64,000 bases of DNA, from NCBI RefSeq assembly GCF_000429965.1, contig NZ_AUCW01000004.1, positions 62,001-126,000 on the forward strand, written 5' to 3'. Of the stretch, positions 16,970 to 28,191 are shown in pieces. The position numbers were made by a program, and so were the translations under genes. Below the pieces are notes generated by a model. The model was not told where the DNA came from, did no database searches, and saw only the letters and a program-made list of their open reading frames with translations. This DNA comes from Desulfogranum mediterraneum DSM 13871. Lineage in GTDB: Bacteria > Desulfobacterota > Desulfobulbia > Desulfobulbales > Desulfobulbaceae. Positions within the stretch are counted from its first letter, which is position 1; every line of letters starts with the position of its first letter.

Positions 16970-17728
16970 ATGATTCGTAGAACCCTGCCGTTTGTCGCCC
17001 TCGCCTGTGCCCTGGCCCTGAGCCTGGCCAATAGCTCTTTTGCCGCCAAGACAAAGATCGTCAACGGGATCGATGCCAACTTTCCGCCCTTTGCCTATAT
17101 CGACAAGACCGGTGCCCCCAGTGGCTTTGATGTCGATGCCATGGAGTGGATCGCCAAGGAGATCGGCATGGAGGTCAGCCACCAGCCCATCGAGTGGGAC
17201 GGGATCATCACCAGCCTGCTGACCAAGAAGATCGACATCATCGCCTCAGGGATGAGTATCACCGAAGAGCGGGCCAAAAAGGTCGACTTCACCATCCCCT
17301 ACTGGGAGATCAAGCAGGTCATGGTCACCAAGAAGGACTCTGCCCTCACCATCGACCAGATCCTCACCACCAAGCAGGTGGTCGGCGTCCAGCAGGGTAC
17401 CTCTGAGGCCAAGTGGCTCAAGGAAGAGGCGGCCAAGCGCGGCTGGAACCTGAAGCTCCGTTACTACAACTCCTCACCCCTGGCCGTGGAAGACGTCCTC
17501 AACGGTCGGCTCGCCGCCGCTGCCATGGATGATGCCCCGGCCCAGGATGCGGTTGCCAAGAAGGCGGTCCAGATCGTCGGCACCTTTGGCATGGCAGAGG
17601 AGCATTTCGGTTATGCCGTACGCAAGGACGAGGGCGAACTGCTGGCCAAGGTCAACGCAGCCCTGACCAAGTTGATGGCCTCTCCCCGCTGGGACGAGCT
17701 GGTCAAGAAGTACGAACTGAAGAAGTAG
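16970..17728 (+). CDS. Polar amino-acid ABC transporter substrate-binding protein (family 3)
   Basis: Periplasmic receptor of 252 aa with a cleavable signal peptide (basic MIRR start, hydrophobic core, ANSSFAA cleavage region). The family-3 fold is clear: FPPFAYIDKTGAPSGFDVDAM, IEWDGIITSLLTKKIDII, SGMSITEERAKKVDFTIPYW, and VGVQQGTSEAKWLKE. The ATG has AAGGAA 8 bases upstream. It is the first gene of an operon that also holds two permeases, an ATPase, a GlcD-like oxidase and an aminotransferase. The ligand is an amino acid or opine-like compound; the exact one cannot be read from the sequence. Confidence 0.9.
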   Translation: MIRRTLPFVALACALALSLANSSFAAKTKIVNGIDANFPPFAYIDKTGAPSGFDVDAMEWIAKEIGMEVSHQPIEWDGIITSLLTKKIDIIASGMSITEERAKKVDFTIPYWEIKQVMVTKKDSALTIDQILTTKQVVGVQQGTSEAKWLKEEAAKRGWNLKLRYYNSSPLAVEDVLNGRLAAAAMDDAPAQDAVAKKAVQIVGTFGMAEEHFGYAVRKDEGELLAKVNAALTKLMASPRWDELVKKYELKK

Positions 17729-17856
17729 CGACCCTGCCGGCGGATAGACCCACCCGGGTGTGTCCGCCCCTTTCTTTCCAGCACTGCCTCCGCATCCCGC
17801 CGCCGCACCACCTGCGGCAGGGTGCAGGGCAGGAGCCCTGATTCCAGGTAGTGACC

Positions 17857-18540
17857 ATGTCTACCAGCCTTGCCGTTATTGCCGACGCCCTCCCCTACCT
17901 CCTCCAGGGATCCCTCTTTACCGGAGCGATTGTGGTCAGTGCCATGTTGGTTGGCCTGCTCGTGGGGATTCTCGCTGCCGTAGGGATGGTCTACGGCAAC
18001 CCTGTGACCCGCTTCCTGGTGGGCGCCTATGTCTGGTTCTTCCGGGGCGTGCCGGTGCTGGTCCTGCTCTTTCTCTTTTACTTTGGCCTCTTTGCCTTCC
18101 TGGGCCTCAACTTCAGCGCCTTTACCTCGGTCACCATTGTCCTGGGCTTGACCACCGGTGCCTACCAGGCCAACATCTTCAAGGGGGCCATCCTCTCCCT
18201 GCCTGCCGGACAGTTCAAAGCGGCCAGCGCCCTGGGGATGAGTAATGGCCAGGCCATCCGCTCCATTGTCCTGCCCCAGATCCTGCGGATCTCCATCCCT
18301 GCCTGGTCCAACGAGTATTCCATCATCCTCAAGGATTCGGCCCTGGCCTTTGTCATCGGCGCCCCGGAGATCATGGCCAGGACCCAGTTTGTCGCCTCCC
18401 GGACCTACCAGCACCTCGCCCTCTATATCGCTGCCGGGGTCATCTACTTCCTCCTCACCTGGGGCGGTGTGCTTATTTTAGATAAACTCCACAAGTATGT
18501 CCGCATTCCCGGCTACAGTCACCAAGGTATGAACAAATGA
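17857..18540 (+). CDS. Amino-acid ABC transporter permease (HisM/GlnP family), first
   Basis: Inner-membrane permease of 227 aa with about five hydrophobic helices. The EAA-type cytoplasmic loop ASALGMSNGQAIRSIVLPQILRI contacts the ATPase. The conserved WFFRGVPVLVLLFLFYFG segment near residue 55 is typical of the His/Glu/Gln class. The start is taken at ATG 17857; a GTG two codons earlier is possible. The 3' end overlaps the ATPase gene by 4 bp (ATGA), so the two are translationally coupled. The gap from the binding protein is 128 bp. Confidence 0.9.
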   Translation: MSTSLAVIADALPYLLQGSLFTGAIVVSAMLVGLLVGILAAVGMVYGNPVTRFLVGAYVWFFRGVPVLVLLFLFYFGLFAFLGLNFSAFTSVTIVLGLTTGAYQANIFKGAILSLPAGQFKAASALGMSNGQAIRSIVLPQILRISIPAWSNEYSIILKDSALAFVIGAPEIMARTQFVASRTYQHLALYIAAGVIYFLLTWGGVLILDKLHKYVRIPGYSHQGMNK

Positions 18541-19295
18541 CCACTCGCCAGCCGCTGCTCAAGGTTGCAGCACTCCGGAAGACCTTTGACAACAACCCCA
18601 TCCTCAAGGGGGTCAGTTTTGAGCTGCACAAGGGTGGAATCATCGTCCTGATCGGCCCCTCGGGCGGGGGCAAGAGTACCCTGCTGCAGTGCATCAACTG
18701 CCTGACCATCCCCGATGGAGGAGAGATCGAGTTTGACCGGCAGCGACTCGACATCCACTCCCGGCCGGCGCTCTACCAGCATCGCCAGGATGTGGGGATG
18801 ATCTTCCAGGAGTTCAACCTCTTCGACCACCTCTCGGCCCGGGACAACATCACCATCGCCCTGCGCAAGATCAAGAAGCTCCCCCGCAGAGAGGCCGATG
18901 AACGGGCCCGGCTTGAGTTGGAGCAGGTCGGCCTGGCCGACAAGGCCGAACTCTACCCGGCCCAACTCTCCGGCGGTCAGAAACAGCGGGTGGCCATAGC
19001 CAGGGCCCTGGCCATGGATCCCAAGGTTTTACTCCTGGATGAGCCCACCTCGGCCCTGGACCCGGAACTGATCGGCGAGGTGATCAACGTCATCAAGGAG
19101 CTGGCTGCCAAGGGCATGACCATGATCATGGCCACCCATCAGATCAGCCTGATCGCCACCCTGGCCGACCATATCCTCTTCATGGAAGACGGCAGGATCG
19201 CGGAGCAGGGCAGTCCGGCGGAACTCCTGGGGGCTGGGTGTGCCAGCAAGACCCAGGGATTCTGTGATCGCTTAAACCAACTCTCCGGGGAGTAG
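18537..19295 (+). CDS. Amino-acid ABC transporter ATP-binding protein (GlnQ/HisP family)
   Basis: ATPase of 252 aa with Walker A GPSGGGKST, a Q-loop (MIFQEFNLFDHLS), signature LSGGQKQR, Walker B LLLDEPTSALDPE, and the switch histidine in MATHQISL. The length and motif spacing match the polar amino-acid uptake class. It overlaps the first permease by 4 bp and is 5 bp ahead of the second permease, so all are produced together. It drives uptake by the two different permease subunits as a heterodimeric channel. Confidence 0.93.
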   Translation: MTTRQPLLKVAALRKTFDNNPILKGVSFELHKGGIIVLIGPSGGGKSTLLQCINCLTIPDGGEIEFDRQRLDIHSRPALYQHRQDVGMIFQEFNLFDHLSARDNITIALRKIKKLPRREADERARLELEQVGLADKAELYPAQLSGGQKQRVAIARALAMDPKVLLLDEPTSALDPELIGEVINVIKELAAKGMTMIMATHQISLIATLADHILFMEDGRIAEQGSPAELLGAGCASKTQGFCDRLNQLSGE

Positions 19296-19300
19296 ACAGC

Positions 19301-19966
19301 GTGGAACTCTCCCCCTTTTACCAGGAACTCTTTGAAAGCCTCAACCGTGGCCTCCTGATGTCCGTGGCCCTGATCATCCCCTCGGCCCTGGGCGGGATCC
19401 TGATCGGCATCTTCGCCGGTTGCCTGCGCGCCTTCGGCAATGGGCTGGTACGTACCCTGGGCAACACCTATGCCGCCATCTTTCGGGGTACCCCGCTGGT
19501 GGTCCAGCTCTTCATCCTCTACTTCGGCCTGCCCAACCTGGGCCTCTATCTCTCTCCCTATGCCGCCGCTGTCACCGGATTCATCCTCTGCAGCGGGGCC
19601 TACCAGTCCGAGTATATCCGAGGGGCCCTGCTCTCCATCAAACGGGGCCAGTATCATGGAGCCCAGGCCCTGGGCTTTACCACCCTCCAGACCATCTTCT
19701 GGATCATCATCCCCCAGGCCATCCGCCGGGCCATCCATGGTTGCGGCAACGAGATCATCTACCTGATCAAGTACTCCTCCCTGGCCTATATCGTCACCTG
19801 CCTGGAGCTCACCGGCGAGGGCAAGACCATTGCCACCGAGTATTTCCGTTTCACCGAGGTCTTTACCATCATCGGTCTCTACTACCTGGCCCTGGTCAGT
19901 TGCGCGGTCCTGATCTTGAAGAAGATCGAGCAGCGGCTCTACATTCCAGGATTCGGTCATAAATAA
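19301..19966 (+). CDS. Amino-acid ABC transporter permease, second
   Basis: Second permease half of 221 aa with start GTG at 19301, preceded by GGGGAG at 9 bases. It contains FRGTPLVVQLFILYFGLPN, the standard RGTP(L)xxQ motif of the His/Glu/Gln permeases. The EAA loop is AQALGFTTLQTIFWIIIPQAIRR. Together with the permease at 17857 it would form a heterodimeric channel. Confidence 0.9.
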   Translation: MELSPFYQELFESLNRGLLMSVALIIPSALGGILIGIFAGCLRAFGNGLVRTLGNTYAAIFRGTPLVVQLFILYFGLPNLGLYLSPYAAAVTGFILCSGAYQSEYIRGALLSIKRGQYHGAQALGFTTLQTIFWIIIPQAIRRAIHGCGNEIIYLIKYSSLAYIVTCLELTGEGKTIATEYFRFTEVFTIIGLYYLALVSCAVLILKKIEQRLYIPGFGHK

Positions 19967-20019
19967 GGCCGTACCACAGATACCCCTTCAACCAGCCGGT
20001 GCTCCCGGCGTCCGCAGCC

Positions 20020-21431
<1,412 letters not shown>

Positions 21432-21435
<4 letters not shown>

Positions 21436-22616
21436 ACAAGCGCTCACCCCTGTCCAGACCCAGCAGACGCATCCAGGCCGTTGCCCCCTCGGCCACCAAG
21501 CTGATGGCCCAACGGGCTGCGGCCATTGACGACACCGTCTCCCTGGGCCAGGGCGTCCCCGGCTTCGCCCCGCCTGAAGAGGTCCTGGCCGCAGTCCAGG
21601 AGGTCATTGCCACCAATGGCGCCAGTTCCAACTACAGCCTCCAGAACGGCCTGCCCGAACTTCGGCGGCGACTGGCGCAGCACCTCTTTCTGGAAAAGGA
21701 AGTGGAGCTGGATCCGGACGAGGAGCTCTGTATCACCGTGGGGGGCATGGAGGGCTTACTGGCCGCCATCCTCACCGTGGTCGATGAGGGGGATGAGGTC
21801 CTGCTGCCCTCGCCGACCTATGCCTCCTACTCGGAGCAGATCCTCCTGGCCGGAGGCCGACCGGTCTATGTGCCCCTGGGGCCGAAATGGGAGCTGGATT
21901 TTACCCGGCTTGAAGCGGCCCTTACTCCGGGGACCAGGGCGATCCTGCTCTGCAACCCCGGTAATCCCACAGGCAACGTCTATACCGATCAGGAGATCCA
22001 GGCCATCTGCCGCCTGGCCGTGGAACGCGGTCTGGTGGTGATCATCGACGAGGCCTACGACTATATGATCTATGGGGGAAAACAGGCGGCCAATCCTCTG
22101 GCCATGGCCCCCTACCGGGACCACGTCATCTCCATCGGCTCGCTCTCCAAGAAATACTGCCTCACCGGCTGGCGGGTGGGTTGGGTTGCCGCCAGGCCCC
22201 ACTGGATGGAGCATATCATGAAGGTCCATGATGCAGCCACCATCTGTGCCCCCACCCCGAGCCAGTATGCTGCCCTGGCTGCCCTGGAGACTGAGCCCCA
22301 GTGGGTGGAGGAGTGCTGCCGCCGGCTCGACCGGCGTCGCCAGCTCTGTTGCCGCCGCCTGGACGAACTCCACCCCTATTTCAGCTATGTCCCGCCCAGG
22401 GGGGCCTTTTACATCATGGCCCGCTACCTCTGGTCCGAGGAGGCCTCGGACCAGGTGGCCATTCAACTGCTGGAGGAAACCGGGGTGATCACCGTTCCGG
22501 GGGGCTCCTTCGGCCTGGGCGGCGAGGGCCACCTCCGCCTCTCCTTTGGCGGTACCGAGGCAACGATCAATACGGCCTTTGATCGCCTTGGGGCCTGGTT
22601 AGGCAGCAGCTACTAG
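21432..22616 (+). CDS. PLP-dependent aminotransferase, class I/II (AspC/AlaT-like fold)
   Basis: Aminotransferase of 394 aa, start ATG overlapping the previous stop (ATGA) and preceded by GAGGAGG. Class I fold markers are present: SLGQGVPGFAPPEEV, the cofactor-binding NPGNPTG, the IIDEAYD aspartate, the Schiff-base lysine in GSLSKKYCLTGWRVGW, and the substrate arginine in HLRLSFGG. It would convert an amino acid to its 2-oxoacid. Last gene of the transporter operon, so the operon couples uptake to deamination and to a flavin 2-hydroxyacid dehydrogenase. It is convergent with moaA, only 37 bp away. Confidence 0.9.
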
Positions 22617-22653
22617 CAGGGGCAGCCAATGCCGGCCTGCCGGGAAGCGGGAA

Positions 22654-23700
22654 TCAGCCGCCGATCCTGGACATCTGGCCATGGCAGTTGGCGCCCGAAT
22701 CCCTGAGCCGTTCTTCCAGCTGATGCCCCTTGGGCTTGTTACGGATGGCGTCCAGGAAGGCCTGACTGATGCCCTGGTCGTCACAGCCGCCGCGGAGGAT
22801 CGCCTTGAGATCGATCTCATCATCGTGAAGCAGGCAGGAACGAAGCGCCCCGGCCGAGGTCAGGCGCAGCCGGTTGCACTCGTCACAGAAATGGTGGGAG
22901 ACCGGGCTGATAAAGCCGATGGAGCCCAAGGCATCCTCACCCAGACGAAAGACCTGGGCCGGGCCATCGCTCAGGCGTCGCTCCAGGGAGAGAAGCTCGC
23001 CAAACTGTGCCAGCCTGGTCCTGATCTCGTCTGCGGAGATAAAGGTCTCATCGTTCCAGCGGGTGGAGCGGCCGATGGGCATGAACTCGATGAAGCGGAT
23101 CTGGAGGGGCATGGTCCGAGAGAGGCGGACAAAGTCCTTGATCTCGTCATCATTGATATGGCGCATGGCCACCACATTGATCTTTACCGAGGCAAAGCCC
23201 ACCTCAAGGGCCTTTTCGATGCCACGCCAGACCTGGCGGTGACAGTCTACCCCGGTAATCTTCGCAAAACGTCGAGGCTGAAGGGTGTCCAGGCTGACAT
23301 TGACCTTGGAAACCCCTGCGGCCAGGAGATCGGCGGCATACTTTTCCAGGAGAACCCCGTTGGTGGTCAGCCGGATATCGGTGAGTTTGTCCAAGGCCCC
23401 AAGCTGACGGATAAAATCTATCACCCCACGCCTGAGCAGCGGTTCCCCTCCGGTCAGGCGCAGCTTGGTGATCCCCATCTCCACGGCCACCCCCACAACC
23501 CGGAGAAGCTCTTCGTAGCTGAGCAGATCGTGGTGTTGCAGCTTGGGAGGACACTGGTTACTCTCCTCTTCGGTGACACAGTACATGCAGCGCAGGTTGC
23601 AGCGATCGGTCAGGCTGAGACGCAGATAGGAGATGGAGCGGGAAAAGGTATCAACGAGTTGATGGGCGGCGGGATGGGAGCTGGCTATTTCTGAATTCAT
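22654..23700 (-). CDS. moaA: GTP 3',8-cyclase MoaA (molybdenum cofactor synthesis)
   Basis: Radical SAM enzyme of 348 aa that starts molybdopterin synthesis by rearranging GTP. The N-terminal cluster motif is CNLRCMYC (34-41). The C-terminal substrate-binding [4Fe-4S] motif is CDECNRLRLTSAGALRSCL. The protein ends in GG (RIGG), the flexible tail needed for activity. The first ~20 residues are an extension ahead of the usual start. Mo or W enzymes such as formate dehydrogenase are expected in this type of organism. Monocistronic here. Confidence 0.95.
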   Translation of the reverse strand: MNSEIASSHPAAHQLVDTFSRSISYLRLSLTDRCNLRCMYCVTEEESNQCPPKLQHHDLLSYEELLRVVGVAVEMGITKLRLTGGEPLLRRGVIDFIRQLGALDKLTDIRLTTNGVLLEKYAADLLAAGVSKVNVSLDTLQPRRFAKITGVDCHRQVWRGIEKALEVGFASVKINVVAMRHINDDEIKDFVRLSRTMPLQIRFIEFMPIGRSTRWNDETFISADEIRTRLAQFGELLSLERRLSDGPAQVFRLGEDALGSIGFISPVSHHFCDECNRLRLTSAGALRSCLLHDDEIDLKAILRGGCDDQGISQAFLDAIRNKPKGHQLEERLRDSGANCHGQMSRIGG

Positions 23701-23726
23701 GGGTTAAACTATAAAGATATTATCTG

Positions 23727-23767
23727 AGGGTATCTTGAACGAGGTGCTCTTTAAACCAAGATACCCT
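23727..23767. repeat. Short palindrome with the ends of the dispersed repeat
   Basis: AGGGTATCTTG (23727-23737) is the exact reverse complement of CAAGATACCCT (23757-23767), with 19 nt between. The arms match the end consensus GGGTACCTTGAA of the ~140-bp repeat, so this may be an internally deleted member. It lies in the divergent moaA-tsaD intergenic region. Confidence 0.5.
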
Positions 23768-23966
23768 TCACGGCTCGACGCACCGGGCTTCACCGGGCCT
23801 GTGGGCTATGCGCTCTTCTGCCGCGGAAGGTACCCTGCAAAGACGACGGTGCCCCGCCATGCACAACCTGGTGTAGAGCTCGGCCAAGACGCCGCTGTTG
23901 CCTGTAACGGCTTATCGATCAACTGATACCACCGAATCCCCTTGATTGCAATATCTCCAGTCTACT

Positions 23967-24974
23967 ATGCTCATCCTTGCCATTGAAAGTTCCTGCGACG
24001 ATACCGCTGCCGCTGTGTTTGACGGGAAAGAGGAAACCGTCCTGGCCAATGTGGTCAGTTCTCAAAACGAAATCCATGCCCGCTTTGGCGGGATTGTCCC
24101 GGAACTGGCCTCACGTTGCCATATCGAGATGATCTGGCCGGTGGTCCGAGAGGCCCTGGACCAGGCCGGGGTGAGCCTGGATGAGGTCCAACTGATCAGC
24201 GCCACCCAGGGCCCCGGTCTGGTGGGTTCCCTGCTGGTGGGTTTCACCTTTGCCAAGTCCCTGGCCATGGTCAGGGGCCTGCCCTGTGTCGGTGTGGATC
24301 ACATGGCCGGCCATATTCTCTCCTCTATGCTGGAACAGGAGCGGCCAGAGTATCCCTACACCGCGCTGACGGTCTCCGGAGGCAACACCTCCCTCTTCTC
24401 GGTGGCCTCGGCGGTCGAATACAGCCGTATGGGCCGCACCAGGGATGATGCCGCCGGCGAAGCCTTTGACAAGGTGGCCAAACTGCTCGAGTTAGGCTAT
24501 CCCGGCGGACCGGTGGTCAGCCGCCTGGCCGAGGACGGCGATCCCAAGGCCATCACCTTCCCCCGGGCCTGGCTGGGCAAGGACAGCCTGGACTTCAGCT
24601 TCAGCGGCCTCAAGACCGCAGTCATGAATTATGTCCACAAACTCCGCCAAAAGGGCGAGCCCCTGAAGATCGCAGACATCTGCGCCTCGTTCCAGGAGGC
24701 CGTGGTGGAGGTGCTGGTCACCAAGACCGTCAACGCGGCCCGGGCAAACAGTCATACCAGGATCGCTCTGGGCGGCGGCGTGGCCTCCAACCAGCGGCTG
24801 CGCACCCTGATGCAGCAAGCCTGCGACCGCGAGGGGCTCAGCCTGTTTGTGCCCCGGCCTGCGTACTGTACCGACAACGGGGCCATGATCGCCCTGGCCG
24901 GCTGGTACCACTATCAGGCGGGCCGGAGGGTGGAGTGGGATGATGATGCCTACTCGCGCTCTCCCCTCAACTGA
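23967..24974 (+). CDS. tsaD: tRNA N6-threonylcarbamoyladenosine transferase catalytic subunit TsaD
   Basis: Transfers the threonylcarbamoyl group to A37 of ANN-decoding tRNAs. It is 335 aa from ATG 23967, full length. The ASKHA fold signatures are intact: IESSCDDTAAAV, the metal-binding HMAGH, the SGGNTSLF phosphate loop, and the metal aspartate in CTDNGAMIA. The longer frame from 23946 has no better start. No tsaB or tsaE is adjacent. Confidence 0.95.
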   Translation: MLILAIESSCDDTAAAVFDGKEETVLANVVSSQNEIHARFGGIVPELASRCHIEMIWPVVREALDQAGVSLDEVQLISATQGPGLVGSLLVGFTFAKSLAMVRGLPCVGVDHMAGHILSSMLEQERPEYPYTALTVSGGNTSLFSVASAVEYSRMGRTRDDAAGEAFDKVAKLLELGYPGGPVVSRLAEDGDPKAITFPRAWLGKDSLDFSFSGLKTAVMNYVHKLRQKGEPLKIADICASFQEAVVEVLVTKTVNAARANSHTRIALGGGVASNQRLRTLMQQACDREGLSLFVPRPAYCTDNGAMIALAGWYHYQAGRRVEWDDDAYSRSPLN

Positions 24975-25059
24975 GAAACCGTTTTTCCGAGCCCTGGCAC
25001 CCTTTGAGCCCATACAGCCTGAGGCGCCGGCGGCGAAGCGACCTGAACCAAACCTTCCT

Positions 25060-25198
25060 GGCACTTTGAACAGTTCGATTTTTCGATCAAGATCAAGGCA
25101 GGGAAAATTTTAGCGCAGCCATCTACGGGATAGGCCGCAGATAAAATTTTCACCATAACGCAGAGATTTACAGAAAAAGCAGATGTTCCGGGTAGCCT
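25060..25198 (-). repeat. Dispersed ~140-bp intergenic repeat, copy 3
   Basis: Reverse-complement orientation relative to copies 1 and 2. Read on the minus strand it shows GCTTTTTCT, AAAATTTTATCTGCGG, CTAAAATTTT and CTTGATCTTGATCGAAAAATC, then TTCAAAGTGCC at the end. It occupies most of the tsaD-rsmA gap and ends 33 bp before the rsmA start codon. Confidence 0.75.
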
Positions 25199-25230
25199 TC
25201 TTTTTTCCTGACGCCCAGACTTAGACAACC

Positions 25231-26091
25231 ATGACCTACCAACAGACCAAATCCACCCTGAAAAAAGAGGGGTTGGCACCGAGCAAAAAGCTTGGTCAGA
25301 ATTTTCTCGTCCATGAACACACTGCCCAGCGCATTGTCAACGCAGCCGGGGTAGAGGCCGGAGATACCATCATCGAAGTGGGAGTGGGCCTGGGAGCGCT
25401 GACCTACTGTCTGGCACGTCAGGCTGCCCGGGTCATCGGAATAGAGGCGGATTCCGGCCTGATCCGGATGCACCAGGAGCAGCAGCAACTTCCGGAGACG
25501 GTGGAGCTGCGCCATGGCGATATCCTCAAGACCGACCTCACCGCCCTGGCCCGGGAGACCGGGGAAAAGTTGAAGATCGTTGCCAACCTCCCCTACTCCA
25601 TCTCCTCCCCCTTCCTCTTTCAGCTCATCGCCCACCGTCAGGCCATGGCCTCGGCCGTGGTCATGCTCCAGAAGGAGGTGGCCGAGCGACTCCTGGCCCA
25701 ACCCGGCACCAAGGCCTACGGGGCACCCACCGTACTGTTGGCGGCCTGTGCTGCGGTGGAGCCCCTGCTCAAGGTCAAACCGGCAGAGTTCCATCCCAAA
25801 CCAAAGGTAGACTCCCTGGTCATCCGGATCACCTTTGATCCCCAGCCTGAACGGGTCCGCCAACTGGAGGAGTATAACCCGCAACTCTTTCGTCGGGTGG
25901 TCAATGCCGCCTTTGGCCAGCGCCGCAAGACCCTGCTCAACGCCCTCTCCAGCGCCATCCTGGGAGAGGATAAGGAGCGACTGGCCGGGCTGATCCAACA
26001 GGCCGGCCTGGATCCCAGGATACGGGCGGAAAAACTGGCGGTGGAAGACTTTATCCGCCTGAGCCGAATCATTGAGCCGGCACTCTCCTGA
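25231..26091 (+). CDS. rsmA: 16S rRNA dimethyladenosine transferase RsmA (KsgA)
   Basis: Dimethylates A1518 and A1519 in helix 45 of 16S rRNA during ribosome assembly. 286 aa. It has KLGQNFLVHEH at the start, the SAM-binding IEVGVGLGALT, and the target-base motif NLPYSISSP. The C-terminal ~90 residues form the usual helical domain (FGQRRKTLLNAL). The start at 25231 follows directly after repeat copy 3, so the repeat may supply part of the leader or promoter. Confidence 0.95.
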   Translation: MTYQQTKSTLKKEGLAPSKKLGQNFLVHEHTAQRIVNAAGVEAGDTIIEVGVGLGALTYCLARQAARVIGIEADSGLIRMHQEQQQLPETVELRHGDILKTDLTALARETGEKLKIVANLPYSISSPFLFQLIAHRQAMASAVVMLQKEVAERLLAQPGTKAYGAPTVLLAACAAVEPLLKVKPAEFHPKPKVDSLVIRITFDPQPERVRQLEEYNPQLFRRVVNAAFGQRRKTLLNALSSAILGEDKERLAGLIQQAGLDPRIRAEKLAVEDFIRLSRIIEPALS

Positions 26092-26285
26092 GGGCAGCCT
26101 GCACTGTCCGAGCCGGGGTAGCTCCCCACGGACAGCTCTCCGCTGTCCTGCAGGAAAAATAGCCTGCTCATGGAGAGAGCCAGGGGTAAGATGACCTTTC
26201 AGCCAAGAAAGCCGCGCGAGCAGGTTTACTTTACCTTTTTCCTCCGATGGGCTAAGGGTATAGCATACACCCTCAACTCTGTATT

Positions 26286-26816
26286 GTGGTTGACGAATCT
26301 GTGAATCTAAAACGAACCGCTCAATATTTTTATCTCCGTTTGAAAAGGGTCCAGGGCAGCCCCCGCGCCCTGGCCACCAGCGCGGCCATGGGTGCGGCCA
26401 TCGGCATCACGCCCACCCTCCCCTTTCACACGGTGATGATCCTGGGTGGGGCCCTGCTGCTCCGGGTCAATCCCCTGGTCGCCCTGATGGCCAGTACCAT
26501 CGTCTCCAACCCCCTGACCTTTGTCCCCCACTACTACGGGGCCTGGTGGCTGGGAAACAAGATCCTGCCCAACCGACTCTCCTGGGAGCAGATCAAGAAC
26601 CTGCTGGAACAGCTCCAGGGTCATGGCCTCTGGCACGGTCTCCAGACCCTGGGTGAAATCGGGATGAACACCGCCCTGGTGATGCTCACCGGAGGGGTGC
26701 TGCTGGCTCTTCCCATAGCCCTGATCTTTTACCTGGCCTCCTTCCGTTTCTTTGTCCTGCTCCACCACAAGAAACGGCAGCGACACCTCCTCCACCACCG
26801 TCCTTCCAAGAAATAA
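26286..26816 (+). CDS. DUF2062-domain membrane protein
   Basis: Small inner-membrane protein of 176 aa with the DUF2062 pattern: a short basic N-terminus, SPRALATSAAMGAAIGITP, then hydrophobic helices (TVMILGGALLLRVNPLVALM, STIVSNPLTFVPHYYGAWWLG, and a last helix before LLHHKKRQRH). The function of the family is unknown; members often neighbour glycosyltransferases. The start is a GTG at 26286 without an obvious ribosome site; a second GTG at 26301 is possible. The next gene starts 5 bp downstream, so the two form an operon. Confidence 0.75.
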   Translation: MVDESVNLKRTAQYFYLRLKRVQGSPRALATSAAMGAAIGITPTLPFHTVMILGGALLLRVNPLVALMASTIVSNPLTFVPHYYGAWWLGNKILPNRLSWEQIKNLLEQLQGHGLWHGLQTLGEIGMNTALVMLTGGVLLALPIALIFYLASFRFFVLLHHKKRQRHLLHHRPSKK

Positions 26817-26821
26817 GAGCT

Positions 26822-27991
26822 GTGCAGAATTTCGTCTTTCACAACCCCACCAAGGTCCTCTTCGGCAGGCAGACCCTGGCTGCCATCGGCTCCGAGACCC
26901 GGCTGCTGGGTAAGCGGGCCCTGCTGGTCTACGGCCAAGAGAGCCTCCGCGCATCCGGCACCCTGGCGCAGATCAAGGGCCACCTCCACCAGGCCGGTGT
27001 CAGCTGCGCCGAGTTCGGCGGCATCCAGGCCAACCCCCTGCTCTCCAAGGTACGCCAAGGCATCCTCAAGGTCCGGGCAGAGGAGATCGAGGTGATTATC
27101 GGCGCCGGCGGCGGCTCGGTGATCGACACGGCCAAGGCCATCGCAGCCGGCTCCATGGTCGCGCACGATGTCTGGAAATTTTTCACCGGCAAAAAGAGTG
27201 TCCGGGCCACCCTGCCCCTCCTGGCCGTCTCCACCCTCCCTGGTTCGGGCTCAGAGATGAACCATGGCATGGTGCTGACCCATGACCAGAGCCGGGAAAA
27301 GTTCGGCTTCGGCCATCGCCTGCTCCACCCCCAGACCGCCATCCTGGATCCGGAACTCACCTTCAGCCTGCCCGCCGAGCAGACGGCCTACGGTGCCGTG
27401 GATGCGATCTGCCATATCCTGGAGTTCTACCTCTCCACCCAGGATCCGGATACCCCGGTCCAGGACCGGCTGATGGAGGGCCTGATCAACAACGGCATGG
27501 AGGCCTGTGAGCGCTGCCTGGCCGATCCCTGCGACTACGAGGCCCGGGCCAGCCTGATGTGGACCGCCTGCCTGGCCCTCAACGGCCTGACTGCGGCCGG
27601 TCTCGGCCGAATAGAGATGGTCATGCACCTCCTGGAGCACTCCCTGAGCGGCCTCTACGACACCCCCCATGGGGCTGGACTGGCCGCCCTCCTCCCTGGC
27701 TGGCTGCACCACTTTGCCCGGAGCAGACCCGAGCGGCTGGCCCAACTGGGCGCAGGTCTCTTTCCCAGGTCCGGGACCGGGGACGACCGGGAACGCCGGC
27801 TCAACCACTGCATCGAGGCCTTCCTTGGCTGGCTGGAGGCCATCCAGGTCCCCACCTCCCTGGAGGCGTTGCAGATCCCGAGCCAGGACCACCCCAGGAT
27901 CGCCGCCCACACCAGCGGCCTGGCCAAGGTCTGGCGGATGCGGCAATACTCCCCGGCCTTTTTCGAAGATATCCTCCAGGGCTGCCGCTGA
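26822..27991 (+). CDS. Iron-containing alcohol dehydrogenase (Fe-ADH / butanol-dehydrogenase type)
   Basis: NAD(P)-dependent group III alcohol dehydrogenase of 389 aa, start GTG at 26822. The N-terminal dinucleotide fold has VIIGAGGGSVIDTAKAIAAG. The metal site residues are the Asp and His of AVDAICHILEF and the two His in MHLLEHSLSGLYDTPHGAGLA. The close match of HxxxHxLSxxxDxxHG to the BdhA/YqhD class suggests a role in reducing aldehydes or oxidising short alcohols. Ethanol oxidation is common in related sulfate reducers, but the substrate cannot be told from sequence. Confidence 0.9.
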   Translation: MQNFVFHNPTKVLFGRQTLAAIGSETRLLGKRALLVYGQESLRASGTLAQIKGHLHQAGVSCAEFGGIQANPLLSKVRQGILKVRAEEIEVIIGAGGGSVIDTAKAIAAGSMVAHDVWKFFTGKKSVRATLPLLAVSTLPGSGSEMNHGMVLTHDQSREKFGFGHRLLHPQTAILDPELTFSLPAEQTAYGAVDAICHILEFYLSTQDPDTPVQDRLMEGLINNGMEACERCLADPCDYEARASLMWTACLALNGLTAAGLGRIEMVMHLLEHSLSGLYDTPHGAGLAALLPGWLHHFARSRPERLAQLGAGLFPRSGTGDDRERRLNHCIEAFLGWLEAIQVPTSLEALQIPSQDHPRIAAHTSGLAKVWRMRQYSPAFFEDILQGCR

Positions 27992-28191
27992 TCGCCCCGG
28001 CAGGAGACCCCTGGTCCAAGGCCAGCTTGCAAAATGGGCTCTTTCAAGGAGCCCCAGCCACCTGCCCGGCTGCTCCTCCCTCCACCCCGGCTGCCAAGCC
28101 GATACTTTTCATTGCAAAAGGACTTTATCTTGCATAGATTTTAAGGCATCGTAAAGGTATTCCCCTCCTCTCCAGCCTGTTGGTGGCAGCC